This document shows, piece by piece, positions 10,869 through 24,002 of a stretch of 64,000 nucleotides of DNA. Numbering within the stretch: position 1 is the first letter of the stretch; the number at the start of each line of letters is the position of its first letter. Position numbers and translations under genes: made by a program. The DNA is taken from positions 33,246,487-33,310,486 of the forward strand of contig NC_092801.1 of the NCBI RefSeq assembly GCF_918797505.1. Reading direction: 5' to 3'. The notes under the pieces are model-generated. The model saw only the letters and a program-made list of their open reading frames with translations, was not told the DNA's origin and ran no database searches. The DNA is from Bemisia tabaci. Lineage: Eukaryota > Arthropoda > Insecta > Hemiptera > Aleyrodidae.

Positions 10869-11810
10869 AAGGACAGAATAGCTGATCAGCTTACGTATGC
10901 TGTAGGCGGGAAACACTAAGAAGAGTGCGTTGTGTGCAAGGCACTACGGAAGGGGGGGGGGGGTTCAAATGAAGGGACTAAAACGAAATAAGTACGCATT
11001 TCTGCACTTAAGATATGAGATTAGAGCACTTAAGAATCGGGATTTTTCCGTTGAAAAATGCTACTTGGGAAGGACAGGATACTCTTGTTCTGTTGCCGAT
11101 TTCTTCGTTATTTTTTTTTTTGTTTGTTGTTTTTGCAAGGTGGGGAACGAAACATTCAAGCGCGCTATTTTGAGGGAGCAAAATTGTCGACCGCATTACT
11201 TTATGAGCCGCTCTAAATTCTGCAAAAACTTAAAAAACTTCCTCTTATTTTGGGGAAAACCTTGGAAGTTTCTGTACCCCTGATATAAGTCATAGTTCAA
11301 TGTTTTGAATCCCCCTAAGGATTGAATTTCCAGCCCTTCAGCTTGGTTCAGAATTTTATCAGTACCATGTTTGATCCGAAGATAGACTTAGAGCCTAAAT
11401 TTTTAGATTGTCAAAAGAAAAAGAATTTGGTTGAAAAGATGGAAAATGTTCGGATGGGCAGTTGCAAAACAAAAACACCTGGCTGCAATTGGACACAAGT
11501 TTGCATTCATTAAAGCTTCCAAATTTTTGAATGAAAAACAACGAGCCTGAAATGGGACTTTGCATTGCGGTCACAGTGACCCGGGTTCGAATCGCCTGGG
11601 TTGGTACGGCCACAATGCAGGGTCTTAAGTATTTCATGCTCCCTGTTTTTCATTAAAAAAATTAAAAAACCTTAATGAAACCGAGGTTGTATCCAATCAT
11701 AGCTGGGAATTTTCGTTTTGAGACAGCTCATCCCTGCTTTTCAGCTTTCTCAGCCAAATTATATATTTTCTTTTTTTTTTTTTTTGCTGGGTTTTGTTTG
11801 GTGCAGTATT

Positions 11811-12055
11811 CTGCCGTGCAATGCAAAAACGCGGTAAACGCCGGTTCACATTTTTTGGAAACAATGTATCACAGCAGAAAAACTTGTGTACCTTGGGACA
11901 ATGTTTTTACAGGATTCTTTCGCAAATATTATCAAAAACTTGACCTGAAATTTTGAGGTACACGGGTAAAACAGTTTGTATTATATGAAGTGTTAAGTTC
12001 CAAAAAACGAGGGAAAATCTTGATGGATTTACAGCGTTCTTGCTTAGCACGGCAG
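11811..12055. mobile_element. Family D palindromic MITE (CTGCCGTGC...GCACGGCAG) flanked by TATT
   Basis: Starts CTGCCGTGCAATGC and ends TTGCTTAGCACGGCAG, with TATT immediately before (11807-11810) and after (12056-12059). The copy at 52586-52834 is also flanked by TATT. Other copies start at 54411, 55561, 55817 and 61495. Confidence 0.7.
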
Positions 12056-12067
12056 TATTGCTCTGGG

Positions 12068-12232
12068 CAGTGGCGTGGCAAGCTTTGCAATCTATCGATT
12101 GATCTGTCATTTAAACCTGTGGAAAAGGATCGATGAACAGGGTGTTTGCAGCAAACACCCTAATAATCGATTCTTTACCATAGGTTTAAATGGCATAACA
12201 ATCGATACATCGCAATTCACGCCACGCCACTG
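12068..12232. mobile_element. hAT-type MITE with perfect 8-bp target-site duplication
   Basis: Same family as 7600-7762: CAGTGGCGTGGC left end, GCCACGCCACTG right end, central hairpin GGTGTTTGCAGCAAACACC. Flanked by GCTCTGGG at 12060-12067 and again at 12233-12240. It inserted one base after the TATT that follows the Family D element. Confidence 0.87.
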
Positions 12233-12240
12233 GCTCTGGG

Positions 12241-13720
12241 TTATTTTTTGAAGACCATCTGCCATGATAATGATGCTAAAACCTAAATTTTCCAAAAGTG
12301 GTAATTAATCAAAATAGTCGACTCAACCATGACTTAAATGATAAAGAATTCCATTCGGTGAAATTGAGCCGAAAGGCACTGGTATAGTTCTTAAGAGTTA
12401 AAATTATGGTTTAATGTTTTAACATTTTCCCTAAAGGAACAATTTCCATTCCATCTATTTGGTTCCAAGTCTTTGTCAGTCCTCTAGATAATCGGAGGAT
12501 GGACTCGAAGGCCTAAATTTTCGGAAAAGGGGACTTAGCCTGAAAAAGTGAACACTTTTTGGGAAGCCTCTGGCAAAACCTTAAGTCTAAGTGGCTTAGC
12601 AGCACTACTAAAAACATACATGAATAAATTCAAGCTTCAATTTTATTTTTTTTGTCAAAACAAAGAATGGACTGGGGACATTTTAAAATAGACAGTGAAT
12701 ATTCTTAGACTAACTCCATACAAATAACAACAAAACTCTTGCGAAACATTGAAAAAACAAGAGTTTAACATGTTAAAACTAGTATTATATATATAGATTA
12801 AAAAAAACAAATTGATGAATAAAAATGCATGGTCTGCACTGCCACACTTTGATCACATATAATCGGGACTTAATATCAAGTTAGCTATTGAGTTAATTAC
12901 ATAATTTTTTCTACATACTTTGTTCGTGATGAAAAACTGAAGAGACCGGCTTTCAGAATTGCAGTTACAAGAACAAGGGACCTTTTGATTTTGCCATGAT
13001 GTTATCAGACTGAATGAATGACTAGAAAATTTAGTCGGTAATAAATCATTCATAATTTAGTCATTTTCATCGGTTTAGGATTCTGAGAAAAGCAAATCAT
13101 TCTGATGTCTTTTATTCTATTCCACTATTTTTAATTGGTCCATGAATTGACCACAGAAAATGTTGTTGGAAACGTATATTGATGACGTCATCAAAAACAT
13201 CTGTTAATGATCACATCAGAAAACACCTTAATGAGCTCAATAAAAGGTCCATCAGTGAAATAATCAGAAAAGTCATGATGGCATCATTAACCAGATTTCC
13301 TGATGACATCGTCCTACCTTTTTCCATGAAGTTTCTTTCATGAGTGGAGACAACATGGGACACCCAAAAATCGGCTTGGCTTTTTTTAACAATGAAGTAA
13401 GATAATTAGAAAACAAAACAGACGGCAGACTCCTAAAACTTATTTTTTTCCCCTTTAAATTGATTTCGTATTTCTGTTGTGATAACAATGCAGAAAATGT
13501 CTTTATATAACAACAAATGTGCTTTCAACTTTTGCCCCGAGTCATTTTATCTCTAAGACTTCAGAGTTTTAGTTGTCTTTAAAGATTTTTCGTGCATCCT
13601 TTCTTTACAGTCAAGATTACGGTAAATGTCTTTAAAAGCAAATGCATACTACATCATAAATGGACTAAAGTATTCATTCATTAAAACACAAATAATGAAA
13701 CTCAAGATTACATGATGGAC
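12241..13720. other. AT-rich intergenic stretch, nothing recognised
   Basis: About 1.5 kb between MITEs. Short stop-broken frames only; no splice-flanked exon, RNA gene or inverted repeat of note was found. Confidence 0.5.
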
Positions 13721-13988
13721 ATATCAATGGCCAAATTGCAACACCACCTAACTCCGTTTGTGACATTGCAGACTTCTTGTCGTACTTTATTTTTTCTTTG
13801 GAAAACGACGAGTAGTAAACGTAATTTCTTTCAAACTTCCCTGATTTTTTTCTCTGTTAGCAGATATGCTGCGCAAATTTCAAGCTATGAAGTTGACTTT
13901 TTTCTCTTTAAATAAATAAAGAAGGAGCGGAAATTTTAAAACACTGCATTAAATATAATTGGTTTCGCACCTTGGCCATCGATTTGGT
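13721..13988. mobile_element. Family B palindromic MITE, diverged
   Basis: ATCAATGGCCAAATTGCAACACC at the left partly mirrors GCACCTTGGCCATCGATTTGG at the right. It keeps the family words CGTTTGTGACATTGCAGACTTC and AGCGGAAATTTTAAAACACTGCA. Confidence 0.55.
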
Positions 13989-14948
13989 ATACGTTCATCA
14001 GCCATGGGTGGCAGCCACTGATTAGCTTCACCTGTGTTTGGCGCAACTCAAGTTTCATGGGGGCGTCACATGACCTTAAGTTAAGAAAATGCATGTAAAT
14101 TCCAAACTTTTCCGCAGCCGTTATGACAGGGTGATAGTTATATCTATATACTGTTAGGATTTTGGAACATTCTCGACATAAGTATTTTACATTTGAATAC
14201 AGGGTCTGATACCAGCCTTTAATGTCCTACATCTGGTCTAGTGTACCTAATATTTAAATAAAATACTTCTGAATATGATTTATTACAAAAAATATCTTGA
14301 TTGAGCCGTCTTCATCATGGACACTTCATTTTTCTTCTCTTCGAAAAATATTGAACGCAGAAAGAATACTTGAAACAATGATAAAGAAAAGAGAGAAACC
14401 TCTTTTTTTAATGCAAAATCTTAACAAAACAATTCTGCTTCATCTTGTTACACTGGTTCTCAAAACTTAAAGATTAACAGATAAAATGTTCTGATAATTC
14501 TCCACTATTCGTATGGAAACTATCCAACATTCAATTATCGTAATTTTTAATAGGTTGCTATTTGAAAATTAGTGGTCCGGGGAATTACTTTTCCTTGCTG
14601 TTCAAGATGCCACTTTTGAAAAAGTTGGTGGAAAGTTAAGTTTTTAGCGCTTGTATTAGGCACACTTTTACCGGAGGCACATGAGCAGATCAATAGGAAA
14701 AACGTTTATCGAACAGCGTCACATTGCCACTGTCACGACAACAAACAAATTTTAACTTTTAAAGCTCAAACTTTACTTTCTATAACCATTCTCTCAAGAG
14801 CAGCATTATGAACAGATAGAAAAAAAGTGATGTCCTTGGACAATTGCTTTGAGGAGCCTGAAATACTTACCTACAAAGGGTCTACTTGGCTGGATTGCCA
14901 GTTCCATACTCAGTCCTGTTTCCTCTCTTTAAAATCGTTCGTGCTGTT
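13989..14948. other. Downstream flank / probable 3' UTR region of CDC123
   Basis: AT-rich, with no gene on either strand. On the minus strand an AATAAA lies at 14284-14279, about 665 bases past the CDC123 stop. It is a candidate polyadenylation signal, but with this base composition such hexamers are common by chance. Confidence 0.35.
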
Positions 14949-17900
14949 TCACGCTGGATTTGAGTCACTTTCAGAGAAGGAATCAGGACCAGATAAGGAA
15001 CTGACTTCGTCACTCACTTCCTCAATGTCATTGTCATCTCCTTCGTTTCGATTGCTGTTTCCAAATTCCTGAAAAATACAAAATTTAAAGATTAAATTGC
15101 ATCAAACATTTAAGTACTTTAACTGTGTACAATATATTTTAAAGCAGTAAGACACACCAAATGGAAATCCTATCTTTACATTTTTGTCAAATGCCTTATT
15201 ACATTGTGGTTGACGAACAGAGAGTTCAGGGAAAATTTTCCTTGGCATAGTGGATCGTCTGAAAAATAAATTTTCACATCATCGTCCCTGAGCCCTGTAG
15301 ACAGGAGGGTGGTTAACTTTCATTTGATTGATTAAGGAAAAAAACCGAGACCTGTGTGATGTGCAAAGATGGATTGATTCAAGGAAATACACTTCAACAG
15401 AGAAACTACCAGACCACATATCTTATTTGCGATGTTTAAAAATCTTCGCTCTCATTTTATTTTTGTGAAGGAGAACAAATCAATATCATTCCTTAAAGTT
15501 TACAAAAAATTTTCTTCACACAGGAAGAGTAATCATGGCAGTTTTCAAGAATTGGCGCTAAGTAGTTTTCCATCTAAAAAATAAAGCATGATAGGAAGTC
15601 CGCAACACAGCAAACTGAGATACATGGTCTGATAGTTCTACCGTCAACTTGCTTCACATGGTTGATCTGTGGGTCTCCGAAAAAGGGGGAAACAACTTGG
15701 CTAACACAATCACCTGTAAAACGTTCGCAATGACTTCATTAATGACTTCAATGATGATTTAACTCACTTGCTATTGGACAATTTTAATCAAGCACTTATA
15801 CTTTGCATGAGAACACTTGTAATCATTGTAAGTATTATTAACCGGTGGGGTATAATTTGAAGGCTCTTGAACTTACATTTAAAATATATTCAGCATTTGA
15901 TCTATCTTTGAGTTCTAAGGGGAGACCAAAGTGCTGGGAGAAGTTGGGTTGAATTCCAGTGCTTTCACTAATAAATCGGAATTCTGGCTCCTCAAAATCC
16001 TCCGAACCTTCCAGAACATTCTTCAGCTCTTCCCAGGAAAACAAGTAAGACTTGGTAAGCTTCTCATTAAACGGATTGAAGTCGACTAAAAATATGTCAG
16101 ATTTGTTACCTCCGACACGAACAACGTCGAATACATCTGAAACATTTAAAATGATGAAAAACGTAAAATACAATTCAACCATGAAGCACATAATCAAATC
16201 AAATGGGGGGGGGGGGGGGGGTGTATTAAGAAAACAAGATGTCAAAAAGAGGAAAAAACTTTTCTTTTATTTTACTGGCATGTTTTACTGGCATGCATCA
16301 CATTTGATCAAGTAGAAAATGGAAGTTGGTACTGGAAAAAGTTAAATTTTTACCTATAAAACTGCTTTAAAAAAGTACCAAATAAATAACTTGACTAAGA
16401 AGATTTTCCCCAAAAATATCTGCTATAAGACATTTCTAATTTTATTGAAATAATAGATACAAGCACAACAAGTATCATGAAATCTGACAATACATCTGCG
16501 GAAAATCATTTCCTGATTCAAACTGAAGTCCCACTGGTTTGAAATGAACGAGACATTTCAAATTACAAAGAATCCAATGGATTTCTTAAGTTTTTACTGG
16601 CCGTTTGGTTCATTTTTCTATTTGAACAAGCTAACCCCTAGACACTCATGTGTTGTCAACCAGATTTCTGAACCCGCAGCATGTGCACACACCTGCTTCC
16701 TTGAAAAAATAATACGAAATGATTCCTTCTCAAATGCACAGAATTACAGAGGAATGGAAATGAAAAATTACTTACAGTTATCCAACTCAAATTTGTTCTT
16801 GATATTCTGCTCAAAAAAAGAGCTGACCTCCCTGAGAATATCCATTTTGGAACTGAGAAGGTGCTTATGAAAATCAATGCAGTCTCGTTGAGTTATACCT
16901 GTGAAGAAAATGAATAAAATATTGAAAAATCCTGCTCACAAAATTATACATACAAGCAAAAAAATTACACTTGAAAGAGAGGGATTAAATAATGTGTTTT
17001 TAATTTTGCAGTCCAGCTATTTCAAAAGGGCTCTGGAGTTATATCTCTACCTACCAGATGCCAATCAAAAGAAGCACCTAAAAATCACGAAAAGCTATCT
17101 GTGCTATCTATGTCATGAAAAGTAAGGGCTGAAGGATAGAGTTAGTGATTGGATTAGGCCATTGATTAAGGGTTACAACTGTTGGCTTGTTCATATGATG
17201 CGGGGTCACCGAAGCCAATCAACCCTTGAACTGACCGGGCTGCTTATCTGACTCAACCTCTCAGCCACTACTTTTCGTCGCGTGCACTTTAGGGACCTTT
17301 GGCCTTTATTTTGAGGCACTTTTTTGACAACCACTGACTTCAAGGGCCCTTAAAAAATGTATAAGATTCTGATCAAAAATAAACGATTGCTTCTCATAAT
17401 GTTTCATTCACTATTATGACTGCTTCAGAAATTTTTATGGTTCCCAGAAAATGATGGATAAATAACCGCTAAAAATAAAACTTGTTGGCCTTCCCATATT
17501 TTGAAATTGAGACGGGCTCTCAAATTGAAACTGATAGTTGGCAGACAATGAATTTATTATGTATATTGTGAAAAATGTTGGAGATTTTGATGAGAGACAG
17601 TTACTGAACTGTGTTGGACAAACATCAAACATCATTTGCTTCAAAATTTCCTGATTGCTGTGAATTAAAAAGCCTCTTCTTCAGACCTTTAAATGCTTTG
17701 TTCAACATACCATACAGTCGATTATTGATGACAAAACAACGAAACTCTGTTCCAGCATGCATATCCATCCATTTCTTGAGGACCAAAACATACTTCATCT
17801 TCCCAAAAGTTTCAGAGTCATCCTGCAAATTGAAAGATATATTTTCGATTAAAAAATTTGTTGGAGAAAATCACGAAGGAGCCTTCGCTTTTAATTTAAA

Positions 17901-20900
17901 AATAATTTAAGAAACTGAAAAATGTTTTCCTCGTTTATTTAATTTTTTTTCACAAGATTTTGGAGATATTATATGTATGTTCAACATGGTTCAATTTGGC
18001 TTAAGTGTTTGAAATTCTAAGTTGCATCCAGAAGTTTTAAGAACTGCAAGCTTCAAACATTCCGTGAAATTTTCCTGCCACATTCGGTACACCATTCAAA
18101 GGCATTTTGGGATTTAGAGGGAACAAAACAATTTGTAAGGAAGAAGAAATTGTGAGCTACGTAGGTAGTTAAGTGACAGATTAGTTACCCTTTAAGATAA
18201 CTTATAATGAAAAAGTTTAGAAACTATGCACGAATGATCGGAAGCTCCAATTGCAAAACTCAAACGTTGAATGACGGCAAATTACTCACCTCGGCAGAGA
18301 AACAAACATCACTACAGACACGACTGGAGGCTTTGAGCAACAGAAATACATCCTCTATATTTTTGCACTTCAGTGTTTTACTTGATGTTATCCAGGCTGC
18401 ATCCTGAAAAGAAAGAAAATTAATTGCTGTTAACGGGCAAAGAAAATACTGGCGAAGACACGATCAGTGAAGACAAAATATCTACTTTCTGGATTGGAGA
18501 GGCCTCTTTTAGTACATTTCCAATTACAAAATAAATAAAATAAAGGTTTCAGAGTTGAAGTGAAGAGTCTGTTTTTTTAGCCCTGAATTCTTTCCAGTAG
18601 AATGTGGTAAATATCTCATGATGAGAAAATATATTCCAAAAATTTTAGAGCTTATGTAACTGAGAAAAATAAAAGTCATCCTGTAGTACAACTAAACATA
18701 ATAAATGTGTCTACTTACGGTTGGTGCATGCCAATTCAGTTTGACAAAGACATCACCACCTAGTTCCTTCATACGCCGCTGGAGACATTCACAGAAGGCT
18801 GGAAATGAGGGTTGCTGAAAAATTAAAGGATGGTTTTACATTTTTTGGCAAAGAAGAAATTGCTACAAGCTAAAACAAAATTGTTGGAAGTATCCAAGCA
18901 GTTTGAACTGTACTTGATACAAATTGGAGCAATTTGTTACTCTATTATTAGTATTATTATCATCATCATAATAACTGACAAGTTCCAAAATCGTGATCCT
19001 ATTCGTTTTTTAAATTAAGTCAGAAATCAACAGCCAAGTTGAAACTAAAATTAGAAAACATGTTCCAGAGATGTTTAATGGAGATTTGAGATTATAAATT
19101 GTGGACTAAAAATTGTATTATGTAACAGAGCAATATTCACCTGTCAGTTGCTATGTCTGACACCATCCTAAAATTCAGACTGATGTTAGATACTATCACC
19201 AAACAATGCCACTAACTTGTAAGTTAAAAAAAGTGAAAAATGATTTTTTATGAAAAATTTTAGGGGAGATTTCTTGGATGGTAAGGAAAAATTATGCAAA
19301 TCTTTATTCAGTAGGATACTTAAACATAGTTGACTGCGTCTATTCTCACAATTCATAAACGAGAGACAAGAAGTTTAAGCTGCTAGAACTGGGGAAAGAA
19401 AAGAAGAGACATATATCACATCAGAGAACAGCACCATTCAACTTAAATTTATGTGGTAACTAATGAGCCAACTGTGATTGATGCATTCAGGTTGATGTGA
19501 CATTTGTCTCTTCTGTTGTTTCCATAGAATACATAGAGTTGTAATGTAAGTGGGAGAGCTGGCGCCACTTCTAAGCAATTTCTAGGTCCCAAATTCCAAG
19601 ACTCCTGTGCAGGTCACTTTTTCGATACATATTTGATTGTTTGCGATACACGGAGACCCGGCCATGGAACTACTACGTATTCCACACCGCCATTTTAGAT
19701 CGAATATGTATCGATACAGTGACCCGCACACCGGGCTCAGAACTCATGAAGCAGAACATGGAGCCAGCTCTCCCATTTACATTACGACTGTATGTACTCT
19801 ATGTTTCTTTCCCAAGTTCTAACTCCACATTTCAATATCTCCTATCTCACATTTACAAATATGATGGAACACATGATATGAGGATGAACTTACTACTATG
19901 TATCCTACTCTATTTACTCTTCTGTATTTGGTACTCTATTCTAATCTGTACCAGTCGATTTCTAATAATTTTTATGCATGTAAGTACGACTAGTACAACA
20001 CTATAGTCGTATTTTGTTTGCCACAACAATTGTTCCCTGTTACCAATTTTGTGTTATTTGCGTCACTTTTTCACAAACAATGAGAGCAAAGCAGCTAGAA
20101 ATAAGGTTAGAAATCTTGTTAACAAATGTACACAACAGTCATGACATTCTGCAACCTGCTCCGAGCACGTTGCAAGTGTTACGTATCAAAATGTTACGAC
20201 AGCATTGCCATGTTGTGCAAAAAAAAATTCCAATTAAATAAACCACGCCCCCTCATTTCCGGTAACACTCAAACAAAATACGAATGTCACACACTGATGC
20301 GAAACAGTTACGATTGTTACACCAAACAAAATACGTCTAAGTGCTGTAGGTTGTAGATGTACAAATTGTTAAAATTAAAAATAAAATTACCTCTAGTTCT
20401 GGAGTGTCTTCAGCTGCTGAGAGCCAGTCAACACCATCATAATCTGCATGCTCAAAACTGGTGTCACAGAAACTGGCCTCTGGATAGTTGGCCTCTTTGG
20501 GCAGAATGAGCCCGTCTTCTCGCAGGTATAAGAGAATGTTCTCTGGGATTGGAATTTCAATTGAGTCAAAAGTGACATGAGCAAAACGATCGCCCCACTT
20601 GTCATGACCACATACGATAAAGTCATGCATTTCTGCCTCGGACATGGAGCCCATCACCTCTCCGCCATGCTCTCCGTCTTCAGCTCCTGAAACAATTGGA
20701 TCAAAATTAATGAGACCTCTTGTTCTACTTTTGACAACTTCAAAATTAGAGTAAGATGATGTGTCTACAGATTTTAAGGAGCTTATAGCCTCATGGACCC
20801 TTGGGGTGCGTTAACTGCTCAACCACACAAACAAAGAAGAACTTACATTAATTAGGGTCAGGGATGCCTTGAAAAGTTGACCATCTAAAATCAAATCAAA

Positions 20901-20977
20901 ACTGAAACTCATCACGTTACTTCAACTGGAATAATGACAAAGATGTTTCCGTATTAAAACTTACCAAAAGAAGTCAT
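14949..20977 (-). CDS. CDC123: CDC123 homologue (eIF2 assembly factor, D123 family), 8 exons, 377 aa
   Basis: Coding exons on the minus strand: 20977-20965, 20686-20391, 18814-18719, 18403-18290, 17822-17711, 16898-16776, 16136-15877, 15068-14949. They total 1134 nt, all introns are GT-AG and all phases close. CDC123 is a cytosolic ATP-grasp protein that binds eIF2-gamma and promotes assembly of the eIF2 trimer. Family motifs in order: FVKLNWHAPTDAAWI (126-140), TEFRCFVINNRLYG (198-211), ITQRDC (212-217), and LVDFNPF (268-274), whose D-F-N is the ATP/Mg-binding motif. The start MTSFG lies in a 13-nt first exon preceded by CCACCCACG. At 377 aa it is longer than the vertebrate protein (about 336). 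The excess is a 5' extension before MHDF and an acidic Ser/Asp/Glu-rich tail in exon 8. Nothing is broken and all motifs are present. Its introns hold several MITEs. Confidence 0.95.
15394..15650. mobile_element. Family B palindromic MITE in CDC123 intron 7
   Basis: GAGAAACTACCAGACCACAT at the left mirrors ATGGTCTGATAGTTCTACC at the right, with family words TATTTGCGATGTTTAAAAATC and AGGAAGTCCGCAACACAGC. The flanking exons are intact. Confidence 0.6.
19381..19520. mobile_element. Family J MITE (GGGGAAAGAAAAGAAGAGAC ends), copy 1
   Basis: GGGGAAAGAAAAGAAGAGAC with a nearby TCACATCA mirrors TGATGTGACATTTGTCTCTTC at the right. A better-preserved copy lies at 38500-38650. It sits in CDC123 intron 2. 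Confidence 0.55.
19525..19806. mobile_element. Inverted-repeat element in CDC123 intron 2
   Basis: CATAGAGTTGTAATGTAAGTGGGAGAGCTGG at the left (19534 on) is matched in inverse by CCAGCTCTCCCATTTACATTACGAC near 19761-19786. Inner arms also pair (GGTCACTTTTTCGATACAT with ATGTATCGATACAGTGACC). No product. Confidence 0.6.
20003..20345. mobile_element. Diverged inverted-repeat element in CDC123 intron 2
   Basis: GTCGTATTTTGTTTG.CACAACAATTGTTCC at the left is matched in inverse by TTACGATTGTTACACCAAACAAAATACGTC at 20308-20338. A second internal AACAAAATACGAATGTCACAC mirrors the adjoining arm. It ends 46 bases from exon 2. Confidence 0.45.
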
Positions 20978-22754
20978 CGTGGGTGGAACAGGCGAGGATT
21001 AAAACTGAACAATTCCGTCACTGCGTGACTTAAGTGTTACTTAAGCCCGCACAATATTAAGTGCTTTGAAATTGGTTGGAGTCAGATTGCCTCTGATTAA
21101 ACTTCTTGAACAGAGGGCTGTGATGTTCTTTTTGCTTACAAATGCCTTTGGACACGATCCGAAGTTAACGATTCCACAAAAAAACAATTCACTGTCATTG
21201 ATGAGGTAGGTTGAGGAATTAAGTGCACGCTAGAATTTTTATATTAGTATGGGAAAAAATTCAAATGATTGGATGGGACACGAACCAAGAGGAAAGCGTA
21301 GAATTTAAAAATTAAAAGCTAAAAGATTAAAACCAAAACATACTAAATTCCTAACCTATAATAACAATCACACCCTCACAAGGTTGCCAGATTACAACGC
21401 AAACGCAAACTTGCAAAATATCATGTGCCAACCTGATAAAGTAATTTTTAGAATTTATTGACCATTTATGAAGCTAATATCTATAAATTTTTACTTTTCA
21501 ACATTTTTAATCAAATTAAATTGTTAGAAAAATGCAAATTAATGTTTTATTGATCACACTGATATAAAAATTATCTGAAATTTTCAGTGTATTATAGTAT
21601 TGTGAAATTTGAAAAACTGGATGCAAAATGTAAACATGGCTCTAATCAGCTGTGAATCAATCGTAAACAAAGGAAACGCAAGTCAACTTTTTCCATCTTG
21701 AAAGCTCCCAGTTTTTTAATTTTTAAGCATCATCGATTAGCGTTTTGAGACCAAAGTCTACTATACTGATTAAATATAGAACAATTTTTACTCTATCGTT
21801 TGGTTTCTGCAAAATTACCAACCAGTTATATAGGACTGGTGTGATCATTCTCTGAGTGGTTCAACTGTCCAACGATTTGAGCTTTGGCCTTTTCGAGGTT
21901 TGTCTTTTTTTTTTTAAATTTCATTTACCCTTCTCTGTTAATTAATTCACTAAATCATTTCCTTCATTTTATCTTTGCTCCAGTAACAGGTGTGTAGGTG
22001 TTACATTCAAACCTGCCTATCAATTCGCAGATGGTTAGCAGTGTTAATAGATAATGGTCAAGGAAAGAATTGAATGAACACCTACCGCATTCCGCCCTAA
22101 CAGCTAGTCATAGCCCTTAGTTCTAGTCCTTACGCATAATTTCCAGGAAACAAGACCAAAATCAGAACACTATATTTGACTTGTGAGAGTGGTTGGTTGA
22201 GCGGCAAGCATTGGCATTGTAGAAATAGGTATAATGTCAGGGTGTCGAGTAACTTCTATCTCATATTTCTTATAGAATCGGCTAAACTTCGACATCTGAC
22301 TCCTCTGCCATTTTAATCCCAGATCATTGATTGTAAAAAACATGTTTTGCGCAACCATGCAACAATTGTTTGAGGGAACTAAGCACGTGAACGTCAATTT
22401 TGTCATGCATAGTGGCTGTCAGCCAGGAAAAGTTAATGAATATCCTCTTTGGTCTATGCTGATCACACTGTAAGAAATTACAGTTTGACTTAGACATGAT
22501 TTGGTGAAAATTTATGAGGTAAAGATACGGAATCGTCTCGTAGCGGTGAGAGATTAATCTGACACGGAAAACCAAATGGAGTCAGATTCCAAAATTCTAC
22601 TGTCTTGAGGGTCAGTACTCTGACACTGGCAATCTCTTGCTGAAAAGTTGTGTGTACTATTTTGTAACATGGAAAGAGGTCACCAACTTGTAGAAAATGT
22701 AGTTCCAACTATGTGCAAACTTTAACCAGATTCATTTGTTTAATTTTAGGCAAA
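20978..22754. promoter_or_regulatory. Divergent promoter interval between CDC123 and YPEL5-type gene
   Basis: About 1.8 kb separate the two start codons, transcribed outwards. AG at 22748-22749 after a T-rich stretch is a good splice acceptor just 5 bases before the YPEL5-type ATG, so a non-coding first exon probably lies further left in this interval. I could not place it or any core-promoter motif. Open frames at 22170-22708 (minus) match nothing I know. Confidence 0.45.
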
Positions 22755-24002
22755 ATGGGTCGCGTATTTTTGGAGCATATAGGTGGTTCAAGGATATTCT
22801 CTTGTGCATCATGTGACACAGTTCTCACTAATCGCAGCGAACTTATCAGCACCCGATTCACAGGAGCCACGGGTCGAGCATTTCTCTTCAACCGAGTTGT
22901 CAATCTTAGTTATAGGTGAGTAATGTTCTCTCTGTACCAGGGAGAAACCCGTGGAAAATACGGGACTACGGGTCTTGCTTGGAAAGGTGTAAGAGCCAGA
23001 GCACTCTAGGACACACTAAGAGAGAAAGCAAGAAAGAAGGAATGGGTTTAGCCTGCAGGTTGCTTAAAGGTCCAAACAAAATTTTTGTTCTCTGCTTCCT
23101 CTATGCTGTTCAAAGATGATCATTAGAAATGATGAAAAAGAGTTAAATAATTGTAAGTAATCCATGAGGTATCTAAGCTGCACACAATATCACATGTCAC
23201 AAATCTCGGAAAAGTTAAAAAGTGTTTTAAAAAGTCACGCTGCAGATCTCAAAGAAACACATTTCAACATGTTTAATGTCACAAGCCAAAAAATATAACT
23301 GTCACCAACAAAAGGGTAATTAAATTTATTTACAATCATCATTTTTTTCAAAGAAAAAAAAGGGGAGCCTAAGTAAGTAATTTTATTATCTGAGAGGTCT
23401 GAAATTCCTCAAAGGAATTTTTTTAATTTACTCGTGAGAATTTCCAAATCTCAGCGAAAGTTTTACAAATTTCCGAATTTTGGAGGAGATTAAATGTATC
23501 TCATCTGCATTTAATCCTGAGGGAAACTTCATTTTTTCTGGAACATTCATTAGTTTTTTGTAAATATATACTTTGATCTTTCTACGAGACTTGGTGGAAA
23601 CGAGAAATCTTTCAGAATGCTAACTCAAGGATTCTAAGCATCCAGGTCATTAACAAAAACTTTTTTTGCGTTGCTGTTGGAAACATTTTCCTTCAAACAA
23701 TGCAATCATAATCTGTACATAGATTAGGGTATAGTGTTTACCTCTTCCAAGGGGTACCTCCTCTTTAAGTATCACACCACTAACAGCATACGTTCATTTC
23801 TAGTGAGGTTCAAGACAGAGTGATGCTGACTGGACGACACATGGTGCGAGATGTCTCTTGCAAAACGTGCGACACAAAGCTTGGATGGATCTACGAGTTT
23901 GCGACAGAGGAAAATCAGCGCTATAAAGAAGGCCGTGTCATCTTGGAGCGAGCTCTCGTCACTGAAAGTGATGGAATCGATGAACACATGGGAGACGATT
24001 GA
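22755..24002 (+). CDS. YPEL5: Yippee-like zinc-binding protein, YPEL5 type, 2 exons, 119 aa
   Basis: Exons 22755-22915 and 23804-24002, joined across an 888-bp intron (donor GTGAGT, acceptor TTCTAG) that splits the Ser54 codon. The protein has the Yippee signature: C17-x2-C20, 52 residues, then C73-x2-C76, the cysteines that hold one zinc. Diagnostic blocks are [54 protein letters not shown] and [14 protein letters not shown]. These match the YPEL5 branch rather than YPEL1-4. YPEL5 is known as a small nuclear/centrosomal protein associated with the CTLH/GID ubiquitin-ligase complex. The length (119) agrees with the family (about 121). The ATG is chosen because MGR plus the conserved block starts there; the longer in-frame ATG at 22713 lies upstream of the predicted acceptor and is likely intronic. 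Confidence 0.95.

Noticed and set aside
11575..11640. tRNA-like GGGTTCGAATCGCC word
   Set aside because: No A box at the right distance upstream, and no acceptor, D or anticodon stems could be formed.
22170..22708. Minus-strand frames upstream of YPEL5, one containing MAEESDVEV
   Set aside because: Frames overlap, stop quickly, and match no family I know; no splice sites link them into a product.
22713..22754. Upstream in-frame ATG for the YPEL5-type gene
   Set aside because: The 14 extra residues lie before a good splice acceptor (22748-22749) and are absent from the family; MGR at 22755 is the conserved start.
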